DNA of 64,000 nt, taken from Casuarius casuarius (lineage: Eukaryota > Chordata > Aves > Casuariiformes > Casuariidae). The stretch covers positions 166,588 through 230,587 of the forward strand of contig PTFA01000318.1 in the NCBI GenBank assembly GCA_003342895.1, read 5' to 3'. The position numbers and the translations under genes were made by a program. The notes under the pieces were generated by a model. The model saw nothing but the letters and a program-made list of their open reading frames with translations, was not told the origin of the DNA and did no database searches. Below, in pieces: positions 12,516-25,462 of this stretch (position 1 is its first letter; every line of letters begins with the position of its first letter).

Positions 12516-14719
12516 TTAACCTTCATAGACGGTGCTAGGAGGAGCTCATTATGTCCTGAGTAACTAAAAGGCTTTAACTGAGGCTCTTGCTGTCCTACAC
12601 CACTCTTCCAAGGAAAAATGGAAAACAGAGTTTCCTTTCATAAAGAAAGGAAAAAGAGACTGAGTACGGAACAGGGAAGACTTGCTAAGAGGAAAATGAC
12701 TGAAGTCTTCATCTCCTTGAGGGAACTCCCTGCCCAGCAAAGAAACTGGCTTTCCTTCCTGGAACCCAGCTTTCCTTCGTTCAGAAAGCCAGCTGCTGCC
12801 TCAGTGTCCCTGACATTAGTGCCAGAATACTACCTTTTATATTTGAAGCATTTTAAAATGAGTCAGGAAATTGTTCACTCACCTCACACAGAAAACAGAA
12901 AGGAAAGCAAATGCCCACCTCCTGAGGCAGAGACAAAAGTTGTTGACTCAGGGATAACGTACCAATAACTTCAATACCGTTTAGAAGACCACCACTGGTC
13001 TCCTGGCAAGTAGTTTTCCTTCCCCTCATGCAAAAGTCACTCGACAAAGTCTCACGTCTTCCTCTCTGTCTCACTCCACCTGGACATAGGCAAGCACATG
13101 TGACTCATTTGATTCCCAGAGGTCCACACAAACAGCCCCTCCATTCTTACTGTTGATATGATAATGATACGCTAGCAATATCAACAGTGACTGGGATGTG
13201 ATGGCACATTTGTTAAATGTTGAGACCAGAAACGAGATCCAAAGGTCAGTTATTTATGCTGGATGAATGAAATCTCACAGTCTTCTGATTTACTGTCTGA
13301 ATACATTTATGAACACCTGTGTGTTTGAACAAGCACATGTTCCCTCTCTATAGAGCATTCTGTCCTTAAAGGGGACCTTAAGGATTGGAGACAAGTAGAG
13401 CATGAGAGATGCAAACAGCTGGGACATGCTACCAACTACTGGAGTGTCACAGAAACTGTATGATGCCCATAAGGCATGGGGATAAAAGGAGAGAACTAGG
13501 AATGCTCCACTGGTGACGTGCTGCCAACATGCCGTGACGGCTCCTAGTATTTCTTATGGTGAGTCAGATGGAGATATATTTTTATCAAGTAATTTATAGC
13601 TCTCAGGTTTAAATATTTAGAAAAAATAGATTTCATTGTCACATACATGTCTTGTCAAAGTCATTCCAAATGGTTCAGCTCTTTCACACTGTTTCCAAAA
13701 TCAGTGCAGCCAGTTGTTCAAACTGTGATATGGAAGAGTGGTAAAAAGCAGACAGAATGGGGAAAAAATATAATTGCATGCTAACTGACTTGAGCAAGAA
13801 ACAAAAAATACACAAGAATTTAAAGGATCTGTAAAAATCATAGATTTGTTTTCCTTCATATTGTGTGTTGTTTTAAGCTAAGAGCAGTGACCAGTGAAAG
13901 TTTTGTGTAAACTAGAATGAAACTTGTACCATGCTGCAGTCTCATTGGTAAAGAAAGTTTTCTGACAACACTAGCATCATAGAAGGTGTTGGACCATACC
14001 ACAGTAAACACAGAGCTCAGCAGAAGTAATCTCTGTGTTCAACTGCAAATAGATTTCCATTTTGAAATTCTGATCCATGAACCCTCAAGACAAACCTAAT
14101 TTGGAATGTAATTGCTTATTGATCTTGCCTCTGGGAGAAAAAAAATCCCAAGCAACCATTATTTGTACATTCAAGAAATTTGGGATTAACCTTCAAGCAG
14201 TGAGTACTTCTACAAATCAATAGGTTATTTCTCTTAGCATAGTTAGTGAAGGAAGGAAATAACAACAGAATAAGGCAAAAGCTAAAATCAGTCGGCAGAG
14301 ATTTGAAACTTCACCCAGGCAGCAAGAACAGTCTGGGTTACCCTTGTCTATTTTCAGTCTTAGAAAGACGACACAATGTTCTTCCATTTCTCCACAACCA
14401 TAGGGTGCAAAAAGCCTTCAAGAACACCTGGCTTCCAGGAACAAAGAAGAATACAGTACCTTCCTCTGTACATTGGTACAGAAATTAATAACACCAGGGA
14501 GTACAGAAGAATAGTTCAGAAATTTATGCTTCAGGAATTACCAACAGGCCACAATCCGTTACCGCAAAAATTCGGGGGCTGGCGATTGCTGTGAAGAAAA
14601 AGGAGAAAAAAGAATCTTGCCTTCCCTTTTTATGTTGCTCCAGACATATTAATATTTAAATAAATATGAATATTTAAACTAGGAGAGTTGCCTCCTATTT
14701 TCAAGCTCTTCAAAGAAAG
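12516..14719. other. Unannotated intronic stretch
   Basis: Contains a 116-residue plus-strand ORF at 12618-12968 with no recognisable domain, probably chance. AT-rich just before the CR1 block at 14.7 kb. Confidence 0.55.
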
Positions 14720-15735
14720 ATCCACAAGATCACAGAACTACTGAACAATCTGGGCTGGAAGGGACCTTGGGAGGTCTCTAGTCTAACCTACTTCTCAAAG
14801 CAGGGCTAACGCTTCATTCAGACTGGGGTATCAGTGTCGGTCGAGTTGCAGCCTGAAAACCTACAAGGACAGAAAAATCCAGTCTCTCTGGGCTCCTGTT
14901 CCAATGTTTGACTACCCTCATTGATAATTTTTCTTTTCCTACTGTGTAAGCAGACTTTCTTGTTTTCCAGCTTGCATCCACTGGCACCTGCCCTATCACT
15001 CTGCACCTCTGAGAAGAGTCTGACTTTGTCTTCTCTCACCTTCCCATAAGGTAGCTGCAGACAGCAGGAAGATCCCTCCTTCGCTTCCTAAGGCTGAACA
15101 GTCCCAGTTCTCTCAGCCCCACCTTGTACATCCAGTGCTCCAGTCTCTCAATCCTCATCGGCCCTTCGCTGGACTTGCTCCAGTACGTCCACATCCCTCT
15201 TGCCCCAGAGAGCCCAGGAGTGGATGCAGCACTCCTGGTGTGTCTCGGCAAGGCTGAGTGGGGGGAAGGGTCACCTCCCCTGACCTGCTGGCAGCTAAAA
15301 TACCCTAGGATGCTGTTGNCCGTCTTTGCCCCAAGGGCACACTGCTGGCTCACAGGCAACTCATCAACCAGGAAGCCCACATCCTTTTCTGCAAAGCTGC
15401 CTCCTATCCAGTCGGTGCCAAGCCCATACTGGTTCACGGGGGTGTCCCAGTCCAGGTGCAGGATATGACTTTTGCCTTTGTTGCACTTCACAAGGTTCCT
15501 ATCAGCCCAGTTCTCAAGCCTACAGGTCCCTCTGAATAGCAGCCCTCCCTTCAGTGGATTAATGGCTTGTCCCAGTTTGGAGTCCTCTCTGAATTTACTG
15601 AGGTTGCATTTTGAACCATCATCCAGTTTGTTGATGAACATGTTAAACAGTACTGGCCACAGTATCAACACCTGAGGAACACCACTGGTAACTGGCTGCC
15701 AACTGGACTTTGTATGTGCTCATGATGACAACGTA
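14720..15735 (-). mobile_element. Avian CR1 LINE, 5' truncated, antisense
   Basis: On the minus strand this carries the C-terminal half of CR1 ORF2 and the 3' end. Recognisable pieces are VLFNMFINKLDDG, LENWADRNLVK, the FAEKD..LVDELPVSQQCALGAK block, and ELGLFSLRKRR. The catalytic FADD has decayed to FRED. The 3' terminus (14728-14780 on the plus strand) shows the CR1 signature around CTGGAAGGGACCTTGGGAGGTC. Frameshifts and stops after about 15290 show it is dead. The length of about 1 kb is typical of a 5'-truncated copy inserted by target-primed reverse transcription. Confidence 0.92.
15036..15671 (-). pseudogene. CR1 ORF2 (reverse transcriptase) remnant
   Basis: This 211-codon open frame lies within the CR1 copy above and is the longest ORF in the window. 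It covers the end of the reverse transcriptase and the downstream thumb-like region of ORF2, read right to left. In the family, ORF2 encodes an endonuclease and a reverse transcriptase for self-mobilisation. Here the endonuclease and most of the polymerase are missing, the catalytic Asp pair is broken, and one N lies within the frame. It is not a host gene. Confidence 0.88.
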
Positions 15736-16584
15736 CTGTGTCCTAGTTTGTAAGAATGGCTTTTTCTGGTCAGTACAGTACTAATCAGTAGAATATATTC
15801 TAGCATATTTATTGAATTTATTAGATTTATTATGTTTGTTCCTCTAATCAGTGATATAAAGGTTAATTTGGGAAGTGTTGTATGTTGAGCAAATACCAAA
15901 TAAAATGCAAATAAACTGTGTTTTTTAACACAGCTTAAATGAGAGGAACAGCTGTTTGGGGAAAAAAACTGCAGAGAAACTTTCTTTTCTGTCCATTTTA
16001 TCTGCAAATATTCTCATATATCTCCAATATTCTCATATTTAGTAGCTCACCTCTTGTATATATAAGCCCAGAGTTGAGATACTCTACCTCTACTGGTTCT
16101 ACATACCTTAACCAGAATACCATCTTCACTTCCCTTTCAGCATTTCAAATTATTAGAGCCAAATCCACATATTTCATGTGCATCNCATTTGCATCATATT
16201 CATTTGCATCACAACTCCTCCTCTTTCTACTTCGGCCAAACACATTCCAACTTCAGGAGAACAGCACATTGCCAGGTTTAGTGTCTTACTATAGAAAAGT
16301 CTCTCTTTGGCCTCTAGGCCAAAGGTATGTCATTCACAACCGTAATATCTATATTGAGTATAAAACCTTCTAATGTTTTAAAACCAATTAATGAGCTTGC
16401 CCTTTTAAGTCTCAATTCTTCCTTCATTAATTTTAACAAAACTGCTCACATCTTAATAAAAAAGTGACGAATGCACAGCTGCTCTTCAGATGCACTATGT
16501 CGCTGTGGATGTGACAGCGTTCTGGTAGGTCGTGAGGCTTCCCGAGCCATAGCTGTGGGCTGCCCAAGCTATTCTGCTAGCAGT
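15736..16584. other. Unannotated stretch between two CR1 copies
   Basis: No gene seen. Contains a short imperfect duplication of AATATTCTCATAT (16008-16039) and the paired octamers listed separately. The 144-residue plus ORF at 15939-16373 is low-complexity in character and unmatched. Confidence 0.55.
16187..16209. promoter_or_regulatory. Two ATTTGCAT octamer motifs
   Basis: Perfect ATTTGCAT (POU/Oct-factor octamer) occurs at 16187-16194 and 16202-16209, same orientation, 15 bases apart, in a short repeat of CATTTGCATCA. The motif match is exact, but function is unknown; the pair may just reflect a local duplication. Confidence 0.35.
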
Positions 16585-16786
16585 TCACACAATCACAGAA
16601 TGGTTGAGGTTGCAAGGGACCTCTGAAGATCATCTATAGTCCAGCCCACCTGCTCAAGCAGGGCCACGCACAGCACATTGCCCAGGATTGCGTCCAGACG
16701 GCTTTTGAACATCTCCAAGGATGGAGACTCCACAACCTGTCTGGGCAACCTGCTTCAGTGCTTGGTTACCCTCAGCAGCAGTTGCT
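16585..16786 (-). mobile_element. Avian CR1 LINE 3' fragment, antisense
   Basis: The plus strand begins CACAATCACAGAATGGTTGAGG, the reverse complement of the classic avian CR1 3' end. It continues into the reverse complement of the ORF2 C-terminus, where the minus strand reads RLPRQVVESPSLEMF and then AILGNVLCVALLEQ. About 200 bp, well conserved, so younger than the other CR1 copies here. Confidence 0.93.
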
Positions 16787-17539
16787 AAGCTAGCTAGATT
16801 CAAATCAGTTTACATGTGTGCAAGCTGCTACATGCAATACATGTACACAGTGTACAGGTATTCAAACTAATTCCAAAAAAGTTGTCCCAAGTCCTATGAT
16901 CAGGTAGCAGGCTATCAGACATGCATCGAAAACTTTCTAGAAAGAAGATGCACCTTCTTAGAGAAATGATATGTAGGCCAACCGTCAATTAACAAAGGAA
17001 TTCCCTAAGAAGCAGAAAGCTTCAAAGCACCACTGATTTCATTACTGAGTTCCCAGCGTGGATTCTGCTCCTTTGTGAGAAGAATGTGTCTATTTTAAAA
17101 TACGCTAAATAATGCTGAAGATGAGGGGTCTGGAGNTTATGAATGAAAATAGGTCGGCTGCTAAGAGCTCAGAGACAAACCATGTTACTTCTGAATTGAA
17201 GTTATTACAGCTGTGAAAATTCAAAGGAAGATTTTATCATAATATAAATATCTTTTTATATGTNATCTCGAATACTTAGCTTAATTTGCTTAGAAGAGCA
17301 GTCCTATTGAAATGTGCAGGTTTCCAAGAAACCTGTTTCAGGTTTACTTTTCATCAGTAAGCATCTAAAGGGATTAAGCTCTCTGAACTCTGCTCTGCTC
17401 ACCCTAGAAGTAGTGACGGTTTGACCACCCTCTCCAGTGAGAAGAGCTGTGCTTTTTCTTCACAAGGTACAGTGTATAAAATAGAAACCAGGTGGTCTGT
17501 AATGCAATCTTCCTTCAGTGTTACAGCCATTCTTCTTAT
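16787..17539. other. Unannotated stretch
   Basis: Only short ORFs and two N calls. The last part may hold the diverged upstream continuation of the CR1 fossil that follows. Confidence 0.5.
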
Positions 17540-18500
17540 GAGGACCACAGGAATCTATGCTAGGAGCTGAATTATTCAAGATATTCATTAATTATCTGGA
17601 AAAGGTAATACACAGTAAGGTAATAACATTTTCTGATTACTAGAGCAGTCACATGTAAACCTAACTGAAGACCTTTTACATGGATCTCAAAATACAGAGT
17701 GATTAGGAGATAATGACACCTGAAAACTAATATACAGGAGAAGACAGAGCAAACCACACACATATGCACAACGACATGAGCTAAGGTCACTCAGAAAAGG
17801 AAGCTTGTATCAATGCAGACAGTTCTCTAAAAACAAGTTTGAGCACCTGAGTAGCCGGAAATGCATGCTGAGCACCACAGATTGTTAGAAAAGGTACAGA
17901 GGCAAAATATGATGCCGCTGCACAAATACGCAATATGCCCGCACCCTGGACACTGCATGCAGCCATGGCCCCTGTATCTCCAGAGGAACACAGCAGAGGC
18001 GGAAAGTGGTAGAGAAGGGTGGCAGGGATGGCTACAGCTATGGAACTGCTTAAAGGTTGTGAGAGATGAATGAAAGTATTTTGCTCCAGACTGGTAGAGA
18101 GACAATAAGGAGAGAGAAGCTAGACAGACAGAAAACCTGAAAAACAAAGAAGAGGTGAAGAATACTCTCCTAATACAGGAACTAGGGTGGATCAAATAAA
18201 ATTGCTCGGTAACAGTGTCAAAATGAATAGAAGTCCTCCAGGGCATCTAACTGAACTGTTCAAGCCATTGTTACAGGAAAAGTTCAGAAAGGATTACACA
18301 AATTAAGGTTGGAGGGATGGTGGCTAGCAAATACAGTGGCCTGGAAAGTTCAAATCTGCTGAATGCTGGGAGCTTGGAGGATGTACTAGAGACATGATGA
18401 CTTGATGCTCTGTTCCTATACACTTTATTTATATCAGTTCCTCGCCAATGTCAGAAACAAGTTACTGTTCTTTAATTTAACTCAGTATGGACAACATTTT
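17540..18500 (+). mobile_element. Old CR1 LINE fossil from RT to 3' end (copy B)
   Basis: At 17545 the frame reads PQESMLGAELF then KIFINYLEK and FSDY, the CR1 reverse transcriptase block PQGSVLGP..LFNIFINDLE...FADD with the catalytic motif degraded. Further blocks follow in family order: CTCAGAAAAGGAAGC near 17792, PLHKYAICPH with HCMQPW around 17913-17970 (family form PLYK..RPHLEYC.QFW), a CAGGAACTAGGG region near 18176, and a GACTTGATG..CTCTGTTCC region near 18400. The 3' terminal ACTCAGTATGG ends at 18490. About 960 bp, heavily diverged and disrupted by indels. Confidence 0.8.
17545..17646 (+). pseudogene. CR1 reverse transcriptase block remnant
   Basis: A short open frame within copy B that ends at a stop just after the decayed catalytic motif (FSDY in place of FADD). 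It marks the orientation and family of the element and has no coding capacity. Confidence 0.78.
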
Positions 18501-21500
18501 GTTCCCGTAACTATGCGATTCAGTATATATATCCTGTACCGCAGTTAAAGGCAAGCTTCATCAAATAATTTTTCCTACTTCTAGCTATTACAATTCAGCA
18601 ACTATCCCACATTAAACAAGGAAAGAATTTTTTTTTTTTTTTATTAAGGATTTCTTTAGGCTTTAACGATGGAGAAAGGACAGCTTGGGACAGAGGACTC
18701 TGGGTTCACAAAGAACATTTACATCTAACAAGCAGCTGTGAATCAACCTACATGGCAAAGATTCAAGAATACCAGTGCTTAGCTTTTTAAGCATGACTAG
18801 AAATCTGGAAACTAAGTGACACTTGTACAGATAAAGACAACAAATAGCCAAAGACTGAAGGAGACACGGCTGGCCTTTCTCCATCACTTCCTCCCCCCTC
18901 TAAATGCCACAAGTTTATTCTTTACAGAAGAACAAACATTAAGGCATTCTAAATTTGTGATATGAAAAAGTCTGGTCAAGAAACAGATATTTCATTTTTA
19001 GTGCCTATCAAATTTCCTTCACTACCAACTATTATAAATTAGCCTGGAGAAGGGAAGAGAATGCATGCATCTGTTCACTGCTAGCAAAAGGTTCCTAATA
19101 ATGATGCAGATGTTTCCAAACAGAAAGTGGATGGGATGCCCAGATGTCTTTCATTGTCATATTTTTCCAAGCAGCCTGACAAACTTCAGATGTAAAAAAT
19201 AAATATGAATGATGAGTCTGTCTCGCCAGCAAAAATAAAAAGGATGGTTGACAAAAAAGCATATGAGGCATATCTAAGGAGGNCACAATTTCATCAGCCT
19301 TTGTCCAATGAAGTTAGCATATAAGCATACACTGAACCATTGCATGACATTACGAGAACTGAACTGCCATTCACTCAAATACTAGGTTCTTTTCATTGAT
19401 TTATCTCACCTTGTGTTCCCTATTAAAGAGCAACTGTCAACTAAAAGAAAATTTCTTTTTTCTTCTAGTAGTTTATGGTCTGAGCATCAGAAACTTGGAA
19501 TCTCTGAAGTGCTGGAAGTAATGAAAATATATTGTTACTTATTCCTGGCAGGAAAATCTCTGAAAACTGTTTAAGAAAGAGGACTTCAAATAAATCAAGA
19601 CACAATCCAGTGAAAGCAAATTGAGAAATACTATTAAAATAGTAAAGCGCAGACACAAATACAATTGCTTGCAAATACACTTGCAGTAGCAATAAGCAAG
19701 CATTCATTTGGGTGTGCAAGAATCTGAGTAGAATTCAGACCTATGGGAGTGCACTTTGAAAGACTGTTACGGACAAACTATTTACAATAGCTATCAAAAT
19801 GAGTTACAGTTCCTGGATACTCACACAGCAGCAGTGAGCAAGGGCTTTAAAAAAAAGCATTCAGGTAATATGTAAGTTATTTTGTGAACTGGATTTTTGT
19901 TGGTATCTCAACTCTATGAAAGAAATATGGAGCTTTTTCTGAAAATCAGCAAAATCTGTGATGCTATTAATGATATAATCTGTGATGATATTAGTTATAT
20001 TTTATTTGTAACCTACTGGGCATGCCGAGCTACCTTTTACTGTAAGGTATTTTTCATATTTTTCAGAGATTTTCAAAACAGCTTTTGCCACAGATCAAAT
20101 TAAAGCAACAGATAAACTTTGAATTAGTCTCAGTCTAGACAAATCAGATGGATTTTCCAGAAATGTATCAAAATGAACTTTGGCAAATCAACTAAGGAAG
20201 CTTAAAAGAGTAAGCTATCAAGCGAAAGCACCATGCAAGAATGAAACAGCATAAGGAAAATTTACAAGCATACTGTATCTGACACTAGAAATCTGGATCA
20301 GCTGAGCAACAGCACTGCTTCCACATGAAAAGGGCTGTGTGCATAAATTGAGCAACAGAGACTTATTTACAATCTGGAGAAAATCAAGTGAATGACATTT
20401 GACTCCCAAAACTACAGGGGTGCAAAGGACCAAGTATCTTGGACTTGACACATCCGGAAATGTTCAGCAACATAAGCTTTTGTAAGTTAAGATTGAGAAG
20501 TTTACTCAACGTTGCGAGAAAACCTGGAAGATATTAATGTTGACCTTGAAGATCAGGATGCAGTTTCACTTAACCTGAAAACTGCTCCACATAAGGAATA
20601 GAGGATTTTTCAGAGCAGAAAACAGCTTCCTGATCATCCACAGCAGGTGTGCCCAAACACTGTTTGCTCAGGTACTGCTGTTGGAGGCAGCAGAGGCAGC
20701 AGCAGCAGCATCCAATCGTGTCCTGGACGGCATTCACAAACAGCAGGCCACATGCAACTCTGCTTGGCCAGCTTCTGCATACCACTTTCAAGTAGTCTGT
20801 GGTACGTGTACCACAGTTTATACACATAGTTTTGGAAATTAAAAGCTCCAGTTTGACTCAAGGATTACTGCACTTCAAGAAGAACTGATCTTGCAGAAAA
20901 AAATGCTGAAGGACTTCCTTTCTGCCCTAAGGAAGTGAAAAAAANCACAAAATCTTAATCCTCAAATCACAGACACTCAAAAAAGCAAATGAAAATCTAC
21001 ATCCAAAAGTGGAAGAAACAAGAGACACTAATTTCTAGCGGGACTCGATCAGTGAATCCAAGAACTAAGGAAAAAATAAATCAAAGACGACAAAAAGCAT
21101 GCAACACTAAACACATTTCTCATTGTAAGAAAGGTAAACTTGAGATGATTTGAAAGAAGTATTTATGTTGTATTTTCCACTACTTTCAGCAATGGAAAGA
21201 GAAATATTGGAAAGAACACAAAATTTCCTGAAGAAAAATTTAAAAAATGGAATTGTTACCTTCACAACTTTTTCAACAATCCAAAAATCTTTCCCCACAG
21301 GACAAAAACATCTTTAACAACTTGAACTTCAATAACATTTTAATAAAGCGGCAGCCATGTCATTTATTCAAGCTTTCTTTGAGAACCGGCTTCTCTGAAA
21401 CTATTTCTTTTCTTTTTCCCTGACAAGCTTTCCAAGGTAAACCCTCTCATATCAAAACATGACAGTGAATGTCCCACTCAACATGTCACTAAGTAATATT

Positions 21501-24500
21501 CAGCAGTTAGCACAGAACAGCTCTAGGCAGCAGGGCAAATACCAGAAGTAAATGGGCCCAGTCACGTCACTACCAGTTACTGGAACGAGAAAACACTGAA
21601 GGATGAGACTCTGGTCAGCTATCTAAAAGAGTAACAGAGAGACAGAAAAGCAGGCTTTGCTACTGCCAGGAAGGCTTTCTTGCTTTTTTTGTTTTCTTAA
21701 GGAACAAACCTCCTCAAAACCACAGCTTCCTCAGGGCCAGTCATTCTTGGCAATAGGCATATACTTTTTTAAGCTTTCCGAGAGGCCTGCAAGGACTGCA
21801 ATATTTGACAGGGAAGTCTGCAAGTCATCCTCAGTGGTTCTGCTCATGCTGCTTTCATAGCTCTCAAGGAATACCCTCAGCAACTTCTTCCCCTGCCCAG
21901 AGCCTTCTCTAATCTCCACACTTCAATACCCTTTCCTACTGCAGCAAAGTTGGGAGAGGCTGGGAGATGGTACGACTCAGCATGGCATTGCTTGTGGCAA
22001 TGCCCCAAAACAATCCTTCTATTTTGAGAAGAGCTGCTCCCAGCACTTTTATACTGGTCTGCCAGACAAGATATTAGCCAGAACAGTTGTCCTTATGCAC
22101 ACACTAAGTAGCAATTTGGCCAATTTGTCATGGTAGCTGGACAGTGCCTCCTACATATCTAGCCCCAAGTGAGCCCTAAAGGCTTTTCCTGAATTCTTAG
22201 CTCATTCCCACTTGGTCAATTGTTGAAAACAGAAATGGTGGACTACAGAAATCAGCATCCTGAGAAACAGAGTTTTTTGATACCTGCTTGTATGGATCTT
22301 GACAAATAAAGCCATACCACTTTGCAGCACATCTGAAATACATTCAAGAAAAGACTGAATGTAAGGAGACAGAGTATATACTGAATTAGTAAGCTATTAC
22401 TACACTAACCTTCACATGAAAGGAGAAAAACAAGCCCCAAAACTTCAGGCTCACAGGATTAACGAGTTGCTTCAGGGCAGAAAACAGTCACAAGCCTGTC
22501 ACTGACTGTCACACCACTGTTTGACTTTCATAAATAATTAACAGAGTTACTACCTGTTGCCTTAATATTGCTAACAGATTTACTATTGAGGAGGGAAAAG
22601 CACAACTACATCTTTCTGCTGAAACAAGAGCACTTTCTAATATTTTCTCCTACCATCAAGGCAACAAGCAATCAGATCATAATGATGACTCAAACACACT
22701 TTTTAATATAGAGGCCACACTAATTTGGACTACTGTGTTCAATCCTATATAAGAATTTCATTAACTCAGGACTGCAGCAAGTAGTAACTCCTTTTAGCTT
22801 AGCCATTCCCAGATTTACAGTCTCCTGGCAGCCTTTACACAGACATGAGCAGAATTTCTTCTGCTGTCTATTAGGATAAAAGCAGCAAACACAACCAAAG
22901 CTTTATTATGAAAAAAGTTTCTGTTCTGTTCCTGCAGCAAATAATAAGTTCCTTAAAGGGCCAGAATCCATCCACATTTGGCGATAGCCAGCTTCCCAGG
23001 TAGCAACACTGCCTCTTCTCTACATAGTTAAGCTTTAACATGCAGCACGCTTTCTTTAAAGTTTCTTGTAAAAAAAAGTTGTGAAAAAAGAGCACGTAAA
23101 GGTGTACAAAAGCGCTAAGCTAGATTTAGACAGGATCTGAGCAAGGTTTTGTTTGCAAAGTGTCTATATCAGCATATCCCCGAGAAAAAAGGTACATCAG
23201 AGAAGCCCATCAAAGTCCCTATACCACCACCTCCTCCTCCTCCTGCTCTCCAAGCAGAGGTGATATTAAGCTTAAGCGGCAATACATCATTCATCCCTTG
23301 CTCTGGCCCAGCTCTCTGAGCCACTCAGTCAAGTCTGTATCCAAATCCCATCACTCCCTGTCCCCGCTAGATGTGCACACATGAACCCTGCTTTCTCCAG
23401 GTACCTGAGTCCATAGTTAGGTAGCCCATGAATAAATGAGAGAAGGAAATCTTACTCTTTCTTGCCACCCTATGGACAGAGTCCCTTGCCATTAACAGCA
23501 GAAAGAAGAGTTTATACCTATACACTCAAATCATGAGCTCAACATAAGCAAAAAATTGACAAAGGCCTCTGAACTGTACTACATGGTGAGCCACACAGAA
23601 TTGCTTTTTCCTAAGTTACAGAAAGACAGAGAAGAGAGGCAAGGTTAGAAAACTGGTCTCAACTCTATGAGTCATTTAGCTACTTCATCCTGTTCTGGGA
23701 TAAACCTGCTCTCTGCCATGCATGTCACACTCTTAACTTTGCAGATGAAGCAGCCTGCTTGTTAAGTGTGATGTGTTAAGACTCCAAAGGATAAAACGAA
23801 TCACAAGGAGACACACCAGAGCCTTTACGTGTGTATCTCTTCCAGAAATGTCTTCAGACTTTTCCAGGGATTCTTTTTTTTTTAAGAAGGCACTGCCAGT
23901 CATACTGGAAAGGAAAACACAAAAACAAAAAGCTTTCCTCAGCTATTCCTAAAGGTACAAGCCAACAAACCTCTTCACGGCTGTGTTTTTTTTTCTCCCC
24001 CCCCAAAACCACACAGTCTTTGACAGAGTCTAACACAGATTTCTCACAGGTCAGCCTCTCCCTGTCACTGCTGCTGGAGAAGCCAGCTTTTCTGAGATAG
24101 CAATTCTCTCTCTTCCAACTCATACTGCAGACTCAGACTTGTGTGTCTTTTAATAACCTCCAGAATCCTAACTATCTTGATGATCTTAGCCCATGTTATT
24201 AGAATACTCAAAAGAATTACTAGGCAAGATGTTCTGGCAAAAAAATCACTGTTTTCATAGCAAACAACAGCTGGATCATGCTGTTATTCTGTGGTGTTTT
24301 ACTGTTGCATTTTGGAAGGATTTATGCACTTCTGTAACCAAGAAATGGATATGAAGAAACTCAGTCCACCGGGAGCAAAACTAGCTGCAAAGATGGTGTT
24401 CTCACATTAGTCATTTCCATATGCATTCCTATCAGCTTCGGTTGCCCAATACTGTGTCATCCCACATAAGACAAACAAGCTAAATTTACTCTTACTTGTC

Positions 24501-25314
24501 ACCTATACAGAGCTTTAAAAGAACAAACTAAAGTGCTGAGTGGACTCTAAAGGGACATCTTGATGAAATACAGTACAGTAGGAGTTACTACATAAGAACC
24601 CCATATGTCCCTGCAGAGGCAAAATATATACCACTTACCAGCCCGTTCCTGCAAGCATCCAAATTGCTCAAAGTACAGCTGAGATTAGTTTTCTTTATAA
24701 CTTTCATTCTAGAGGACTGTCAGCTGGATTTTTCCCCTGCAGTTGATGAATTTGGGGTATTTTTTCCCCATTTCTCTCATTGCAAGGTACCTGGTTTTAA
24801 TGGCTTGGTTATTCAGCATATTTTTAGAAAGATTTTAGAAACACCAAAGTAGTTCAGCATCCAAATCTAGGCAAATGTAGGCAACTTCAGTCCATATCTT
24901 AGAAAATTTCTGGATATTATACAGTCATACTTGTTTTATGATAGGTAGGAAAGAAAACTAATTTCATGTTGCCATATAAACTTTTATGTTTTCAATAATT
25001 TTCCCACAAGAGAGATATTCAGGTTAAACAGCTGAACTCTAGAACACCAACAAAAGAGGAATCTTTTCTTTTGGTCAAAGAATATGTCTCAGTGCTTTCA
25101 TAATACCACATTTCAGTATTAAGTTTGTATGATGAAAATGGAAAACACACAAGAATCAGCCCCCACAAGCTGTAGGGGGATTCATTTCCTCATGTTCCTG
25201 ACCTCTAATTCACATAAATTCATCCTGATAAGGCAGCTTTTCTGCTTCCAATTATTGTGTTTTCTCAGACAAGGATTGTCCTGGTACATATACTCTGGGG
25301 TTGAGCAAGGTCCT
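18501..25314. other. Unannotated intronic stretch
   Basis: A 15-base T run lies at 18628-18642 and a (TCC)n tract at about 23231-23245. ORFs reach at most 89 residues and match nothing known to me. No further recognised repeat. Confidence 0.55.
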
Positions 25315-25462
25315 GCTTTTTATCCAGTTTTACAGCTTAAGGTAAGTGGGGCTCAGAAAGGTCAGATGAGTGGCCTGAGGTCACAGAATGACTCATTCCT
25401 TCAGGCACCACCGGATAACCCGCCCCTTGTTCCTTTGCGCTCAATGCCACATTACCCAGCCA
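25315..25462 (-). mobile_element. MIR-like SINE, antisense
   Basis: The plus strand reads TTTTACAG at 25328-25335, GGGGCTCAGAAAGGTC at 25348-25363, and GGCCTGAGGTCACAGAATGAC. These follow the reverse complement of the MIR core (TTTTACAGATGAGGAAACTGAGGC.., AGAGAGGTTAAG, TTGCCCAAGGTCACACAG). The following CGCCCCTTGTTCC..CAATGCCACATTACCCA fits the 5' part of sauropsid MIR-like SINEs loosely. Confidence 0.65.

Noticed and set aside
15939..16373. 144-residue plus-strand ORF
   Set aside because: AT-rich, no domain, no splice sites chosen by family similarity, overlaps nothing conserved; length is within chance for 64 kb in six frames.
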